The position numbers and the translations under genes are program-made. DNA of 43,345 nt from an uncultured Oscillibacter sp. (GTDB lineage: Bacteria; Bacillota; Clostridia; Oscillospirales; Oscillospiraceae), in the NCBI GenBank assembly GCA_910587705.1, contig CAJUMX010000021.1, forward strand, positions 1-43,345. The letters run 5' to 3'. Shown piece after piece: positions 1 to 7,574 of this stretch. Under the pieces are notes generated by a model. It searched no databases and was not told where the DNA came from. It was given only the letters and a program-made list of their open reading frames with translations. Each line of letters begins with the position of its first letter. Position 1 is the first letter of the stretch.

Positions 1-178
1 AGGCCGGAGACAAACGGGCCGTGCACGGTCCAAAAGAGAAAAAGAAGTAACGGGGACGACGCGGGGGCGCGGCTGAATGAATGGCGGAGCCAGAATGACT
101 ACCCTCGCGCAATTGGTTCGCACGGGGGTTGCTCTTCCCTGCATGGACCAGCTCCTCTTTCCGCTGCCGCTCCCCTGG
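1..178 (+). repeat. Dispersed ~250-bp repeat, forward arm 1a (cut by window start)
   Basis: This stretch is non-coding. It matches the arms at 22595-22852 and 40331-40590 in the same orientation and the arms at 281-710 and 22952-23190 inverted. Shared landmarks are the palindrome GGGCCGTGCACGGTCC, the A-rich AAAAGAGAAAAAGAAGTAACG, GGCGGAGCC.GAATGACT and the inner end CTCCTCTTTCCGCTGCCGC. With arm 1b it forms an inverted pair around a ~100-bp centre. The left end lies outside the window. No ORF here looks real. Confidence 0.85.
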
Positions 179-183
179 TGATC

Positions 184-236
184 GAAAAAGTATAGAGGGT
201 CTACCGTTTTTCAGCGGTAGACCTTCTGCTACTTTT
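184..236. repeat. Central long hairpin between repeat arms
   Basis: An inverted repeat: AAAAGTA at the left pairs with TACTTTT at the right, and the inner GGTCTACCG pairs with CGGTAGACC around a short T-rich loop. It sits in the centre of the inverted arm pair 1a/1b. The other inverted pair (22.6-23.2 kb) has an unrelated centre, so this hairpin is not a constant part of the element. Confidence 0.7.
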
Positions 237-280
237 GGTACAGAGTTCTTCAAAGCCCGGTAAACGCAGCTCTCCCGCAA

Positions 281-710
281 CCACCGGGGTGCGGCAGCGA
301 AAAGAGAAGCTTGTCCATTCAGTGAGGGACAAACCCCCGCTCAATTTAATTGCGCGGGGGAAGTCATTCCGGCTCCGCCGATCATTCAGCCGCGCCCCCG
401 TCGCTTCCCCCGTATCCTTCTTTTTCTCTTTTGGACCGTGCACGGCCCGTTTGTCTCCGGCCTAAGAGCCGCCGCTTCGCGGCGGTTGGCCTCCGACACG
501 CGCCTGCGGGCGCAGTCTCTTTTTCTTCTGGAAGAAAAAACCGGGGTCCCCGCGCGGCCTGCCGCGTGGGGAGAGGAGGAAGGAACGGAGCAGAACGCAG
601 TCCTCGCCGTTAGGCGGGGACGGAGTGGGCGGAGTTTCTTCCGACGACATGGGGGGTGCATTGCACCAGCCATCGCTGGTATCCATTCCTCCCCGCCCGA
701 AGGGCGAGTA
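281..710 (-). repeat. Dispersed ~250-bp repeat, inverted arm 1b, interrupted
   Basis: Inverted counterpart of arm 1a. The inner part (281-458) and the outer part (about 648-710, with the hairpins GGTGCATTGCACC, CCAGCCATCGCTGG and CCGCCCGAAGGGCGAG) are colinear with the other arms. Between them lies about 190 bp absent from the other arms, starting with a 57-bp palindromic repeat (459-515) and then GC-rich sequence (516-647) in which I recognise no gene. The arm ends within ten bases of the stop of the XRE regulator. Confidence 0.8.
459..515. mobile_element. Small palindromic repeat inserted in arm 1b
   Basis: This 57-bp sequence begins GGCCTAAGAGCCGCC and ends GCCTGCGGGCGCAG, with two internal hairpins (GCCGCC..GGCGGTTGGC and GCGCCTGCGGGCGC). 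Its reverse complement occurs at 38454-38509 with only a few changes. In both places it interrupts a sequence whose uninterrupted form exists elsewhere in the window, so it behaves like a tiny mobile or REP-type element. No coding capacity. Confidence 0.65.
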
Positions 711-718
711 CAAGCCTA

Positions 719-931
719 TTACCAATAGGGCTCCGGATTCTCCGCCAGCCCGAGTATATAATCCACACTGGTGTGATAAAACCTCGCCAGCGCGATAAGC
801 GCCCCGCTGGGAATGTCCAGTCCCCCGTTCTCATACCGGGAATACGTCGCCTGTGAAACATGAAGCAGCTCCGCCAGGACCTTCTGGGGCAAGTCCCGGT
901 CCTCCCGCAGATCCCGCAGCCTCCGGTACAT
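719..931 (-). CDS. XRE-family helix-turn-helix transcriptional regulator
   Basis: A 70-residue protein that is almost entirely one Cro/C1-type HTH domain: RLRDLREDRDLPQKVLAELL, then VSQATYSRYENG as recognition helix and turn, and SGALIALARFYHTSVDYILG as the usual closing helices. Proteins of this size bind DNA as dimers and normally repress their own promoter. The start at 931 follows GGGAGGG at good spacing. Two similar palindromes sit in the intergenic region upstream (978-1020), between this gene and a divergent small gene, fitting local autoregulation. The target and inducer are unknown. The 3' end abuts a dispersed repeat. The family call is sure, the role is inferred. Confidence 0.85.
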   Translation of the reverse strand: MYRRLRDLREDRDLPQKVLAELLHVSQATYSRYENGGLDIPSGALIALARFYHTSVDYILGLAENPEPYW

Positions 932-977
932 AGCGCCGCCCTCCCTTCCAAATCCTTCAAATTGCTTTCATTTTAGG

Positions 978-1020
978 ATATGCAAAAATTGCATATTGAT
1001 TTTTATACGAAAATCGCATA
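978..1020. promoter_or_regulatory. Two tandem operator-like palindromes in a divergent promoter region
   Basis: ATATGCAA-AAA-TTGCATAT (978-996) is a perfect palindrome. TATACGA-AAA-TCGCATA (1004-1020) is the same design with one mismatch; the centres are about 25 bp apart. A + strand promoter TTGATT (996-1001), 17 bp, TAAAAT (1019-1024) overlaps both. A minus -10-like TAAAAT lies at 970-975. Binding by the adjacent XRE protein is inferred from position and symmetry. Confidence 0.6.
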
Positions 1021-1059
1021 AAATGAAAAGGATTCAAAGGTGAGGGAAGGTGGATCGCA

Positions 1060-1233
1060 TTGGCCAGGAAACAAGAGGAGGACCGCCGGATTTGGCGGGT
1101 ATGGGTGGACACCCGGCGGCGAGTGGTCTCCTTCCATGAGGCCCCAGGCTGCCAGCTCTTGGAGTTTCGCAGCTACGAGCTGTTCCAAAGCTGCATCGAC
1201 GGTTACACGGCCCAGCAGTACCGTTACCAATAA
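1060..1233 (+). CDS. Small hypothetical protein (57 aa), TTG start
   Basis: This ORF starts with TTG at 1060, seven bases after GGGAAGGTGG; an in-frame stop at 1024 prevents a longer ATG version. It begins MARKQEEDRRIWRVWVDTRR and continues with a charged and aromatic-rich stretch (VVSFHEAPGCQLLEF, then CIDGYTAQQYRYQ). Clean SD, natural codon use and a promoter just upstream (996-1024) support a real gene. There is no membrane segment or signal peptide. It is transcribed divergently from the XRE gene across two operator-like palindromes, so it is probably controlled by it. I do not know a function. Confidence 0.6.
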   Translation: MARKQEEDRRIWRVWVDTRRRVVSFHEAPGCQLLEFRSYELFQSCIDGYTAQQYRYQ

Positions 1234-1256
1234 AAGGGGGAAACGGGCCTTTCCCC

Positions 1257-1285
1257 TTGACAACCCATCCAAAACATGGTACAGT
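1257..1285 (+). promoter_or_regulatory. Sigma-A promoter of glyS
   Basis: TTGACA (1257-1262), a 17-bp spacer and TACAGT (1280-1285). The predicted transcript start near 1292 lies just before the T-box leader. Confidence 0.75.
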
Positions 1286-1291
1286 GTCATT

Positions 1292-1525
1292 CGTGTTAAA
1301 GGCATGAAGGGGAAAAGCCTCCCCCACCCCGGCAAAGAGAGAGGGCGGTTCGGTGCGAGCCCTCCCGGGAGGGGAAACGCTTGGCGCCCCTTCGCCGCGG
1401 GGAGGCAATGCCCCGCCGGTCCCCCGCCGTTACCGGGCAGAGCGCCCCCGCAAGGGGGAATTCAGGTGGAACCACGGACTTTTTCAAGTTCGCCCTGAGC
1501 CAGCGAAGGCTCGGGGCATTTTATG
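1292..1525 (+). ncRNA. T-box riboswitch leader (glycyl)
   Basis: The leader carries the conserved T-box bulge sequence AGGTGGAACCACGG (1464-1477), which pairs with the uncharged tRNA acceptor end in the antiterminator. It is followed by an intrinsic terminator, GCCCTGAGCC (1492-1501) pairing with GGCTCGGGGC (1508-1517) and an ATTTTATG tail. The preceding 170 nt are rich in stems, as expected for stem I. Uncharged tRNA-Gly should favour the antiterminator and read-through into glyS. I did not fix the specifier codon; a glycine codon is expected from the downstream gene. Confidence 0.88.
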
Positions 1526-1543
1526 TTTAAGGAGTGAATTTCA

Positions 1544-2959
1544 ATGGACAACAAGCAAAAATCCATGGAAAAAATCGTCGCCCTCTGCAAGGGCCGGGGC
1601 TTCGTCTTTCCCGGCAGCGAAATTTACGGCGGCCTCGCCAACAGCTGGGACTACGGCCCCTTGGGCGTGGAGCTGAAGAACAACGTGAAGCGGGCCTGGT
1701 GGAAAAAGTTCGTCCAGGAAAACCCCTATAACGTGGGGCTGGACGCCGCCATCCTCATGAATCCCCAGGTCTGGGTGGCCTCCGGCCACGTCTCCACCTT
1801 CAACGACCCCCTCATTGACTGCAAGGCCTGCAAAATGCGCCACCGGGCCGACAAGCTGGTGGAGGGCTTCGTCCAGGAAAACGGCCTGGACGTGAACGTG
1901 GAGGCCATGAGCCAGGAGGATTTGGTGGCCTTCATCCGGGAAAAGCAGGTCCCCTGCCCCGGCTGCGGCAAGCACGACTTCACCGACATCCGCCGCTTCA
2001 ACCTCATGTTTAAAACCCACCAGGGTGTCACCGAGGATTCCGCCAACGAGGTCTATCTCCGGCCCGAGACCGCCCAGGGCATCTTTGTGAACTTCCCCGC
2101 CATCCAGCGAACCACCCGGAGAAAGCTCCCCTTCGGCGTGTGCCAGGTGGGCAAGAGCTTCCGCAACGAGATTACCCCGGGCAACTTCATCTTCCGCATC
2201 CGGGAGTTTGAGCAGATGGAGCTGGAATTCTTCTGCAAGCCCGACACGGACCTGGAGTGGTTCCAGTACTGGCGGACCTACTGCCACGATTGGCTGATCG
2301 GGCTGAACGTGAAGGAGGAAAACCTCCGCCTCCGGGACCACGAGCCCGAGGAGCTGGCCTTCTACTCCAAGGCCACCACGGACTTCGAGTACCTCTTCCC
2401 CTTCGGCTGGGGCGAGCTGTGGGGCGTGGCGGACCGCACCGACTACGATTTGAGCCAGCACCAGAAGCACTCCGGTCAGGACCTGACCTACTTCGACCAG
2501 GAGAAGAACGAGCACTACGTGCCCTATGTCATCGAGCCGTCTCTCGGCGCGGACCGGATGACCCTGGCCCTGCTGGTGGAGGCCTATGACGAGGAAGTGG
2601 TGGACGAGGCCAAGAACGACGTGCGCACCGTCATGCGCTTCCATCCCGCCATCGCGCCCTTCAAGGTGGCCGTCCTGCCCCTTTCCAAGAAGCTTAGCGC
2701 CAAGGCCCAGGAGATTCAGCAGGAGCTCTCCAAGGACTGGATGGTGGACTTTGACGAGACCGGCTCCATCGGCAAGCGCTATCGCCGGGAGGACGAGATC
2801 GGCACCCCCTATTGCGTCACCGTGGACTTCGACACCGTGGGCGACGCCGAAAAGGCCGGGGACAACTGCGTCACCGTCCGGGAGCGGGATTCCATGGCCC
2901 AGGTCCGTATTCCCATCCGCGAGCTGAAAGCGTATCTTACCGAGAAGCTGGCGTATTAA
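1544..2959 (+). CDS. glyS: Glycyl-tRNA synthetase (single-chain dimeric class II type)
   Basis: Charges tRNA-Gly with glycine in the cytoplasm. The 471-residue protein is the alpha2-type enzyme, not the alpha/beta tetramer. Landmarks: MEKIVALCKGRGFVFPGSEI and YGGLANSWDYGPLGVELKNN at the N-terminus; class II motif 2 around GKSFRNEITPGNFIFRIREF (residues ~202-221), with EFEQMELEFF after it; motif 3 EPSLGADRMTLALL (~331); and a C-terminal anticodon-binding domain from about residue 365. Zinc-type cysteines (CKACKMRH, CPGCGKHDF) lie in the insertion. The ATG at 1544 follows TTTAAGGAG. Expression is governed by the T-box leader. Length is normal for the family. Confidence 0.97.
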   Translation: MDNKQKSMEKIVALCKGRGFVFPGSEIYGGLANSWDYGPLGVELKNNVKRAWWKKFVQENPYNVGLDAAILMNPQVWVASGHVSTFNDPLIDCKACKMRHRADKLVEGFVQENGLDVNVEAMSQEDLVAFIREKQVPCPGCGKHDFTDIRRFNLMFKTHQGVTEDSANEVYLRPETAQGIFVNFPAIQRTTRRKLPFGVCQVGKSFRNEITPGNFIFRIREFEQMELEFFCKPDTDLEWFQYWRTYCHDWLIGLNVKEENLRLRDHEPEELAFYSKATTDFEYLFPFGWGELWGVADRTDYDLSQHQKHSGQDLTYFDQEKNEHYVPYVIEPSLGADRMTLALLVEAYDEEVVDEAKNDVRTVMRFHPAIAPFKVAVLPLSKKLSAKAQEIQQELSKDWMVDFDETGSIGKRYRREDEIGTPYCVTVDFDTVGDAEKAGDNCVTVRERDSMAQVRIPIRELKAYLTEKLAY

Positions 2960-2974
2960 GTCCTAAGTTTTCGC

Positions 2975-3055
2975 CTGGGGCCGGGCTTTGTCCCGGCCCC
3001 TCAACCCACCACGAAACCATCAGACCAGCGGGCGGGCGCGAGGGCCCGCCCCTAC
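2975..3055 (+). repeat. GC-rich hairpin and REP-like palindrome after glyS
   Basis: GGGGCCGGGCTTTGTCCCGGCCCC (2978-3001) is a strong hairpin without a T-run, a possible weak terminator. GCGGGCGGGCGCGAGGGCCCGCCCCTAC (about 3028-3055) is a member of the REP-like family that ends in GTAGGGGC, here in reverse orientation. Confidence 0.55.
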
Positions 3056-3062
3056 TTTTACT

Positions 3063-5018
3063 ATGAAACGACACGTGCTCACTACAAAACGAAAGGCCCC
3101 CCTGGGGCCCCTCTGGCTTCGGTGCGTCCTCTTTGCCGCCGCCGGGCTCTGCATGGGGCTGGCGGTGACCGGGGCCATGCAGTGGATTTCCATTGGCACC
3201 CTCCCCGGCGTGGCGGAGTGGGTCCGGGACTACCCCGGTCATCTGCTGATGACCGCTCTGCTCTGGGCCGCACCCGTCTGGGTCCTGGGGGCCCTGACGG
3301 GGCGGCTGTGGCTGGCCGCCCTGCCGGTGGGGGCCCTGGGGCTGATTCTGGCGTTGGTAGACTACTTCAAAAACGCCATCAACGGAACCCCCTTGGAGCT
3401 GGCAGACTTCGGCCTTGCGAAACAGGCGGGGAATGTGGCGGGCCTGGCGGGGGATTTGACGCCGCCGGAGGACTTCTATCTGGCGGCGGCAGGGCTTCTC
3501 TTCTGCGTCCTCCTTCTGCTGCTCACCCGGCGGCTCACCGCCCTGGAGGGGGCGGCCCGGGGGCGGAGCTGTCTTTGCTCCTTGACCCTGGCGGGGATTC
3601 TCCTCACCGGAACCGGGACCCGGGCCGTGGGAGAGCGGCTGGGGGTGGATTTTTACACCCGGATGGACCCGGCGGAAAACCACAGCCTCCACGGCCTGAC
3701 TCTTAGCCTCTGGCGGGACGCCTTTCCCCAGCCTAAAACCCCGCCGGAGGGGTATGACGAGGACTTCATGCTGGACGTGCTGGAGCGCATCGACCAGCTG
3801 ACGGAGGCCCGGCAGGAGCCGGAGGCCAGGCCGAATATCCTCTTTATCCTCTCTGAATCCTTCTATGACCTCACCCGCCTGCCGGTGCTCCAATACGAGG
3901 GGGACCCCCTGGAGAACTTCCACGCCCTGGAGGCGGAGAGCGTCAGCGGGACTTTCCACAGCCATTACCTGGGCTACGGCACGGGGTATTTGGAGATTCC
4001 CATGCTCTATGGGCTGAACGCCCTGGACCTGCCGCCGGGGACAAACATCTGCTTCCAGGACGAAGCGGTTTATGAGCGCTTCGACGCCCTGGCGGAGCAG
4101 TTTACGAAATCCGGCGATTACACCGCCGAAATGCTTCACGCCTACGATAACACACTGTATAACCGGACGGTGACCTACCCCCTGCTGGGCTTCAACGATT
4201 TGTATTTTTCCGACGAGATTCAACAAATGGGCATTGAGCGGGCGGACGGGGCCTACGGCGGGTTCTACATGCGGGACGGCTATTTCTTCCAGGGAATGCT
4301 GGAGCGGATGCGGGCGGTGAACGAGAGCGGGAAGCGGGCGTTTCTCTTTGGCATCACCATGGAAAATCACCAGCCCTTCGAGCCCCAGAAGTTCAACTAC
4401 GAGTGTCAGATTCCCCTCATTGCCCCGGACTTCACCCCTGCCCAGCGGGATATTATCCGGGTGATGCTGGAGGGGATTACCCGGGCGGACCAGGCCTTGG
4501 GAGAGCTGGTGGCGGCCCTGCGGGAGAGCGAGGAGCCCACGATTGTGGTCTTTTTCGGGGACCACCGGCCCAATCTGTTCATGCCCGGCGGGGACACGGT
4601 GTACACGCTCCTGGGCCTGTGCCCGGAGAACGACACGCTGAACTGGAGGTCGGAGGAAATCAACGACCTGTACTCCACGGACTACCTGATCTGGGCCAAC
4701 GACCCGGAACTACTGGGGGATTTGGCGGGAAGCCGGAGGGACAGCAGCATCACCGCCCTGGGGCCCCAGCTTCTGGAGCTGACGGGCCGTCCCGTCAGCC
4801 GGTATTGGGCTTTGCTGGAGAAGGTCGGCGAGGTCTGTTTGACCCAGACGGACCTCTATTTTGTAGATGGAGCGGGCCGGGCCAGCTTCTCCCGGGAGGA
4901 GGCGGGCCTCTCCCCCGAGGCCCTGGAGCTGCTGGAGCTCCGGGACGCGGTGGTGTACGACGCGGTGTATGGGAAGCGGTACATTACGGAGGAGATGAAC
5001 CTGCCCCCGGGGGCATGA
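3063..5018 (+). CDS. LTA synthase-family membrane sulfatase / phosphoglycerol transferase
   Basis: This 651-residue protein has an N-terminal membrane domain with about five hydrophobic helices (residues ~20-190) and an extracellular alkaline-phosphatase-fold domain beginning at PNILFILSESFYDLTRLPVL. The candidate catalytic threonine is in GYGTGYLEIPML, and VFFGDHRPNLF carries the metal-binding D-H pair. Family members transfer glycerol phosphate from phosphatidylglycerol to polymers or glycolipids, or act as envelope hydrolases; the substrate cannot be read here. I chose ATG 3063, where the basic stretch before the first helix begins; a longer frame from 2988 runs through a REP-like repeat. 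No good SD precedes it. A bidirectional terminator follows. Confidence 0.85.
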   Translation: MKRHVLTTKRKAPLGPLWLRCVLFAAAGLCMGLAVTGAMQWISIGTLPGVAEWVRDYPGHLLMTALLWAAPVWVLGALTGRLWLAALPVGALGLILALVDYFKNAINGTPLELADFGLAKQAGNVAGLAGDLTPPEDFYLAAAGLLFCVLLLLLTRRLTALEGAARGRSCLCSLTLAGILLTGTGTRAVGERLGVDFYTRMDPAENHSLHGLTLSLWRDAFPQPKTPPEGYDEDFMLDVLERIDQLTEARQEPEARPNILFILSESFYDLTRLPVLQYEGDPLENFHALEAESVSGTFHSHYLGYGTGYLEIPMLYGLNALDLPPGTNICFQDEAVYERFDALAEQFTKSGDYTAEMLHAYDNTLYNRTVTYPLLGFNDLYFSDEIQQMGIERADGAYGGFYMRDGYFFQGMLERMRAVNESGKRAFLFGITMENHQPFEPQKFNYECQIPLIAPDFTPAQRDIIRVMLEGITRADQALGELVAALRESEEPTIVVFFGDHRPNLFMPGGDTVYTLLGLCPENDTLNWRSEEINDLYSTDYLIWANDPELLGDLAGSRRDSSITALGPQLLELTGRPVSRYWALLEKVGEVCLTQTDLYFVDGAGRASFSREEAGLSPEALELLELRDAVVYDAVYGKRYITEEMNLPPGA

Positions 5019-5030
5019 GGAAAAGGGAAA

Positions 5031-5060
5031 AAGGGCGGACACATGTGTCCGCCCTTCTTC
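5031..5060. terminator. Bidirectional intrinsic terminator
   Basis: Perfect palindrome GGGCGGACACATGTGTCCGCCC (5033-5054) flanked by A-runs on the left and TTCTTCTTT on the right. It can stop both the rightward sulfatase transcript and the leftward nadE operon. Its core resembles the REP-like repeats at 25.1 kb. Confidence 0.8.
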
Positions 5061-5086
5061 TTTGCCCTTCCCGCTATCAAACATGC

Positions 5087-5407
5087 TCAAAAAAACATCC
5101 CCATAAACCCGTCGGGGCGCTCCTGGGCCTGATTCCAAATCTCATAGAACAGCCCCGGGGAAATCTCCTGGGCGGAGAAATCCCCCTCCGTCTCCGCCTC
5201 CGGGGGCTGGAGGTCCCGGAGGTCCTCCGGGAAGGGCTCCTGCCGCAGGGCCCCCTCGTTTCCCCGCTCCCCGCCGTAGGAAAAGGTAATTCCGTTCCGG
5301 TAGAACTCCACCCGGCGGGTCTCCCGGCGCTCTTCGTCCATTTCGGAGTACAGGAGATAGGGCTCGTCCTCCTCTTGGTGGGTCCACTCGGCCAGCAGAT
5401 AGCGCAT
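5087..5407 (-). CDS. DUF6881 family protein
   Basis: A 106-residue soluble protein beginning MRYLLAEWTHQEEDEPYLLY, followed by SEMDEERRETRRVEFYRNG. This pattern (MRY..W.H...EP..LYSE.D..R.E.R.VE.F..G) is that of the uncharacterised DUF6881 family as I remember it. The rest is acidic and ends with a segment FYEIWNQAQE typical of small immunity-like or regulatory proteins. ATG 5407 is chosen because AGGAGGTGACGGG precedes it directly; it lies 4 bases after the alanyl-tRNA editing gene, so it is the last gene of that operon. No function can be given. Family call moderate. Confidence 0.7.
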   Translation of the reverse strand: MRYLLAEWTHQEEDEPYLLYSEMDEERRETRRVEFYRNGITFSYGGERGNEGALRQEPFPEDLRDLQPPEAETEGDFSAQEISPGLFYEIWNQAQERPDGFMGMFF

Positions 5408-5411
5408 CCCG

Positions 5412-6572
5412 TCACCTCCTGAAAAACGCTTCAATTTCCCCCCGTCCCGCCTGGACGCTGCCCTGGGCAAAGCCGTTCCGGCCTCCGCCCCGGCCATGGA
5501 GGGTTTCGTTCAGCTCCTTCACCAGGGGGGCGATGTCCCCCCCGTCTCCCCGGACCAGGGCGTAGCTCCACCTCGCCCCCTCCCCGGAGAACACCGCCGC
5601 CAGACCGCCGCAGGACTTCCCCACCGCGTCCGCCAGGCGGCGGAGGCTGTCGGGCCGCATGGGGGACTGGAAGAGCACCACGTCCCCCCGCCCCGCCTGC
5701 TCGGCGGCCAGGGCGGCGAAGGCCGTCTGCTCTAAGTCCGCCATGCGGGCCTTGGCGGCGGAGAGCTCCTCTTCCAGCCGCTCCACCGCCCCCTGAATCT
5801 CCAGGGGCTTTACGCTGAGCCGCTGGCCCACGGCCCGGGCCTGGTCATAGGTCCCGGAGAGATACCGCAGGGCCCGGGCCCCGCAGAGGATTTCCATGCG
5901 GACCCCCTCCCGGAACTTCTGGCAGGAGAGGACCTTAATGGGGCCCGCCTGGCCCGCCCGCTCCACGTGGGTGCCGCAGCAGGCGCAGCGGTCCGCCTCC
6001 GGAAATTCCACAATGCGGACCTGGCCGGTGAGCTCCTTCTTGCTCCGGTAGTCCAGGGCCGCCAGCTCCTCGAAAGAGGGGTAGAAGATTTCGGTCTCCC
6101 GGTCCGCCCAGACGGCCTCGTTCGCCAGCCGCTCCGCCTCCAGGGCCTGTTCCCAGGTGATGTCGGTATTATAGTCGATGGTGACGGCCTCCGCCCCCAG
6201 GTGGAAGCCCACGTTGTCGCAGTCATACAGACGGCAGAGGATGCCGCTTAGAATGTGCTCTCCGGAGTGCTGCTGCATGTGGTCAAAGCGGCGGGCCCAG
6301 TCCAGGACCCCGGTGACCACCGTGCCGGGTTCCGCCGGAGCGGCGCAGGTGTGGAATACTGTGCCGTTTTTTTCATGAACGTCGGTGACGGGAATTTCCC
6401 CTCCGGCGGTTTTCAAAACGCCGTGGTCGGCGGGCTGGCCGCCCCCCTCGGGGTAGAAGGCCGTCTGGTCTAAAACCACCTTCCAGACCTCCCCGGCGGC
6501 CTCGCAGGAGAGGACCGTGGCGGGGAACTCCCGGAGAGTGGGGTCCTGATAGTAGAGCTTTTGGGTTTCCAT
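5412..6572 (-). CDS. Alanyl-tRNA editing protein, AlaX family with C-terminal DHHA1-type domain
   Basis: Freestanding relative of the AlaRS editing domain that hydrolyses mischarged Ser-tRNA-Ala (or Gly-tRNA-Ala) in the cytoplasm. The 386-residue protein starts METQKLYYQDPTLREF, has the family signature TAFYPEGGGQPADHG (residues ~38-51), the first zinc motif HSGEH (102-106), and the second motif CCGTH (198-202) within CACCGTHVERAG. A coiled coil (ERLEEELSAAKARMADLEQ, ~260-285) connects to a C-terminal domain with GGLAAVFSG and a GGGRNGFAQGS motif close to that of DHHA1 in AlaRS. This is the long AlaX-L type. It is 17 bases after the membrane-protein gene. All metal ligands are present. Confidence 0.92.
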   Translation of the reverse strand: METQKLYYQDPTLREFPATVLSCEAAGEVWKVVLDQTAFYPEGGGQPADHGVLKTAGGEIPVTDVHEKNGTVFHTCAAPAEPGTVVTGVLDWARRFDHMQQHSGEHILSGILCRLYDCDNVGFHLGAEAVTIDYNTDITWEQALEAERLANEAVWADRETEIFYPSFEELAALDYRSKKELTGQVRIVEFPEADRCACCGTHVERAGQAGPIKVLSCQKFREGVRMEILCGARALRYLSGTYDQARAVGQRLSVKPLEIQGAVERLEEELSAAKARMADLEQTAFAALAAEQAGRGDVVLFQSPMRPDSLRRLADAVGKSCGGLAAVFSGEGARWSYALVRGDGGDIAPLVKELNETLHGRGGGRNGFAQGSVQAGRGEIEAFFRR

Positions 6573-6589
6573 GTTCAATTCGCCTTTCT

Positions 6590-7555
6590 TTATAGCATCG
6601 TGTCCACGACAAACTTCCAGACCGGCTCCGCCAGGTACAGCCCCAGCAGGAAGGAAGCGGGGTTGGCCGTCAGAGCGTAGAGGGCCGCCTTTCTTTTGGA
6701 GCAGTCCCGGAACAGCTTCCTGTACAGCGCCGCCTCCGCCAGGAGGATCACCAGCTCCGCCGGAAGCAGCCGGGGGGAGATTCCCTCGGCCTCGTAGCAA
6801 AGGGAATCCAACCAACTCTGTATCCTGGTAAAAAGAGAGAAGTAGTCGGAGGAGAGCATAGAGATTCCGTTTGCGCCCCCGTGGACGACCCCCACGCTCA
6901 TCCACAGGGTCAGGCCCCCCTGGGTCAGCAGATTCACCCCCAGGAATACCAGGGCATTTCTCTTGGACCACAGCCGGAACAGCAAAAGCAGCAGCCCCTC
7001 GATGGCCAGGGTAGGCAGGAACGTCGCCAGAAATTGGACAATGTACCCCTTCCAGAGGGGCGGGCTTTTCACGGTTTTCGCCGCCCAATCCACCGTAGCG
7101 GAGCACTGGAGGGCTTGGCGCTCCATGGGCTCCGAGAGGAAGGTCTCCCTGGATTTTGTCACCAGCAGAATCCGAAAGGTGCTTGGCAGCATGTAACCGA
7201 ATGTAAAGCAGCCGTCCCGGCTGTCAATCCTGCCCCACACCAGATCGCCCTGGGCCACGCAGGCGTGCCAGCCCTCCGGCACGGCGGCGGTGAACGCCGC
7301 CAGAAGGTCCTGGTCCAGGGTTTCCAGCTCCTCCCCGTAATTGCCCTTCAATCCCCCGGGTACCTGATCCGGGTATGGATAGGGCTCCCCCTCCTCCAGG
7401 AGGTCCAGATAGTAAAGCTCCTCCGGGCCGTTCTCCACTCGGACGGTGAGCTGGGGCTTGGGGCCCATGTCCGCCAGCACCGGGACCGTCAGCAGGGCCG
7501 CCGCCAGCAGGAACAAAAGCAATCCGTGCTTTAAAACTGCGCTCCTCTCTTTCAT
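6590..7555 (-). CDS. Hypothetical membrane protein with signal peptide and extracytoplasmic N-domain
   Basis: A 321-residue protein. The start MKERSAVLKHG at 7555 follows GAGAGGAGCG and gives a signal peptide with a hydrophobic run LLLFLLAAALLTVPVLA and a likely cut before DMGPKPQLTV. An extracytoplasmic domain of about 130 residues follows, with ENGPEELYYLDLLEEGE at its start. The C-terminal half has four to five membrane helices (around GYIVQFLATFLPTLAIEGLLL, ALVFLGVNLLTQGGLTLWMS, LLPAELVILLAEAALY and ASFLLGLYLAEPVWKFVVD). I have seen the ADMGPKP start in unnamed clostridial proteins but know no function. It sits in the nadE operon between the GH3 lipoprotein (19 bases upstream) and the tRNA-editing gene. 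Confidence 0.75.
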   Translation of the reverse strand: MKERSAVLKHGLLLFLLAAALLTVPVLADMGPKPQLTVRVENGPEELYYLDLLEEGEPYPYPDQVPGGLKGNYGEELETLDQDLLAAFTAAVPEGWHACVAQGDLVWGRIDSRDGCFTFGYMLPSTFRILLVTKSRETFLSEPMERQALQCSATVDWAAKTVKSPPLWKGYIVQFLATFLPTLAIEGLLLLLFRLWSKRNALVFLGVNLLTQGGLTLWMSVGVVHGGANGISMLSSDYFSLFTRIQSWLDSLCYEAEGISPRLLPAELVILLAEAALYRKLFRDCSKRKAALYALTANPASFLLGLYLAEPVWKFVVDTML

Positions 7556-7574
7556 AAACACGCTCCTCTCCCCG

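Noticed and set aside
201..728. Several 80-116 codon frames in the repeat arms
   Set aside because: They are rich in Arg/Ser/Pro, are not kept in frame between repeat copies and have no SD; treated as non-coding.
2937..4565. A 542-codon open frame opposite the sulfatase
   Set aside because: High GC with strong third-position bias keeps the opposite frame open; composition is Pro/Gly/Gln-rich, with no domain and no ribosome site. The same applies to long frames opposite EF-G (25360-27414), carB and the mutase.
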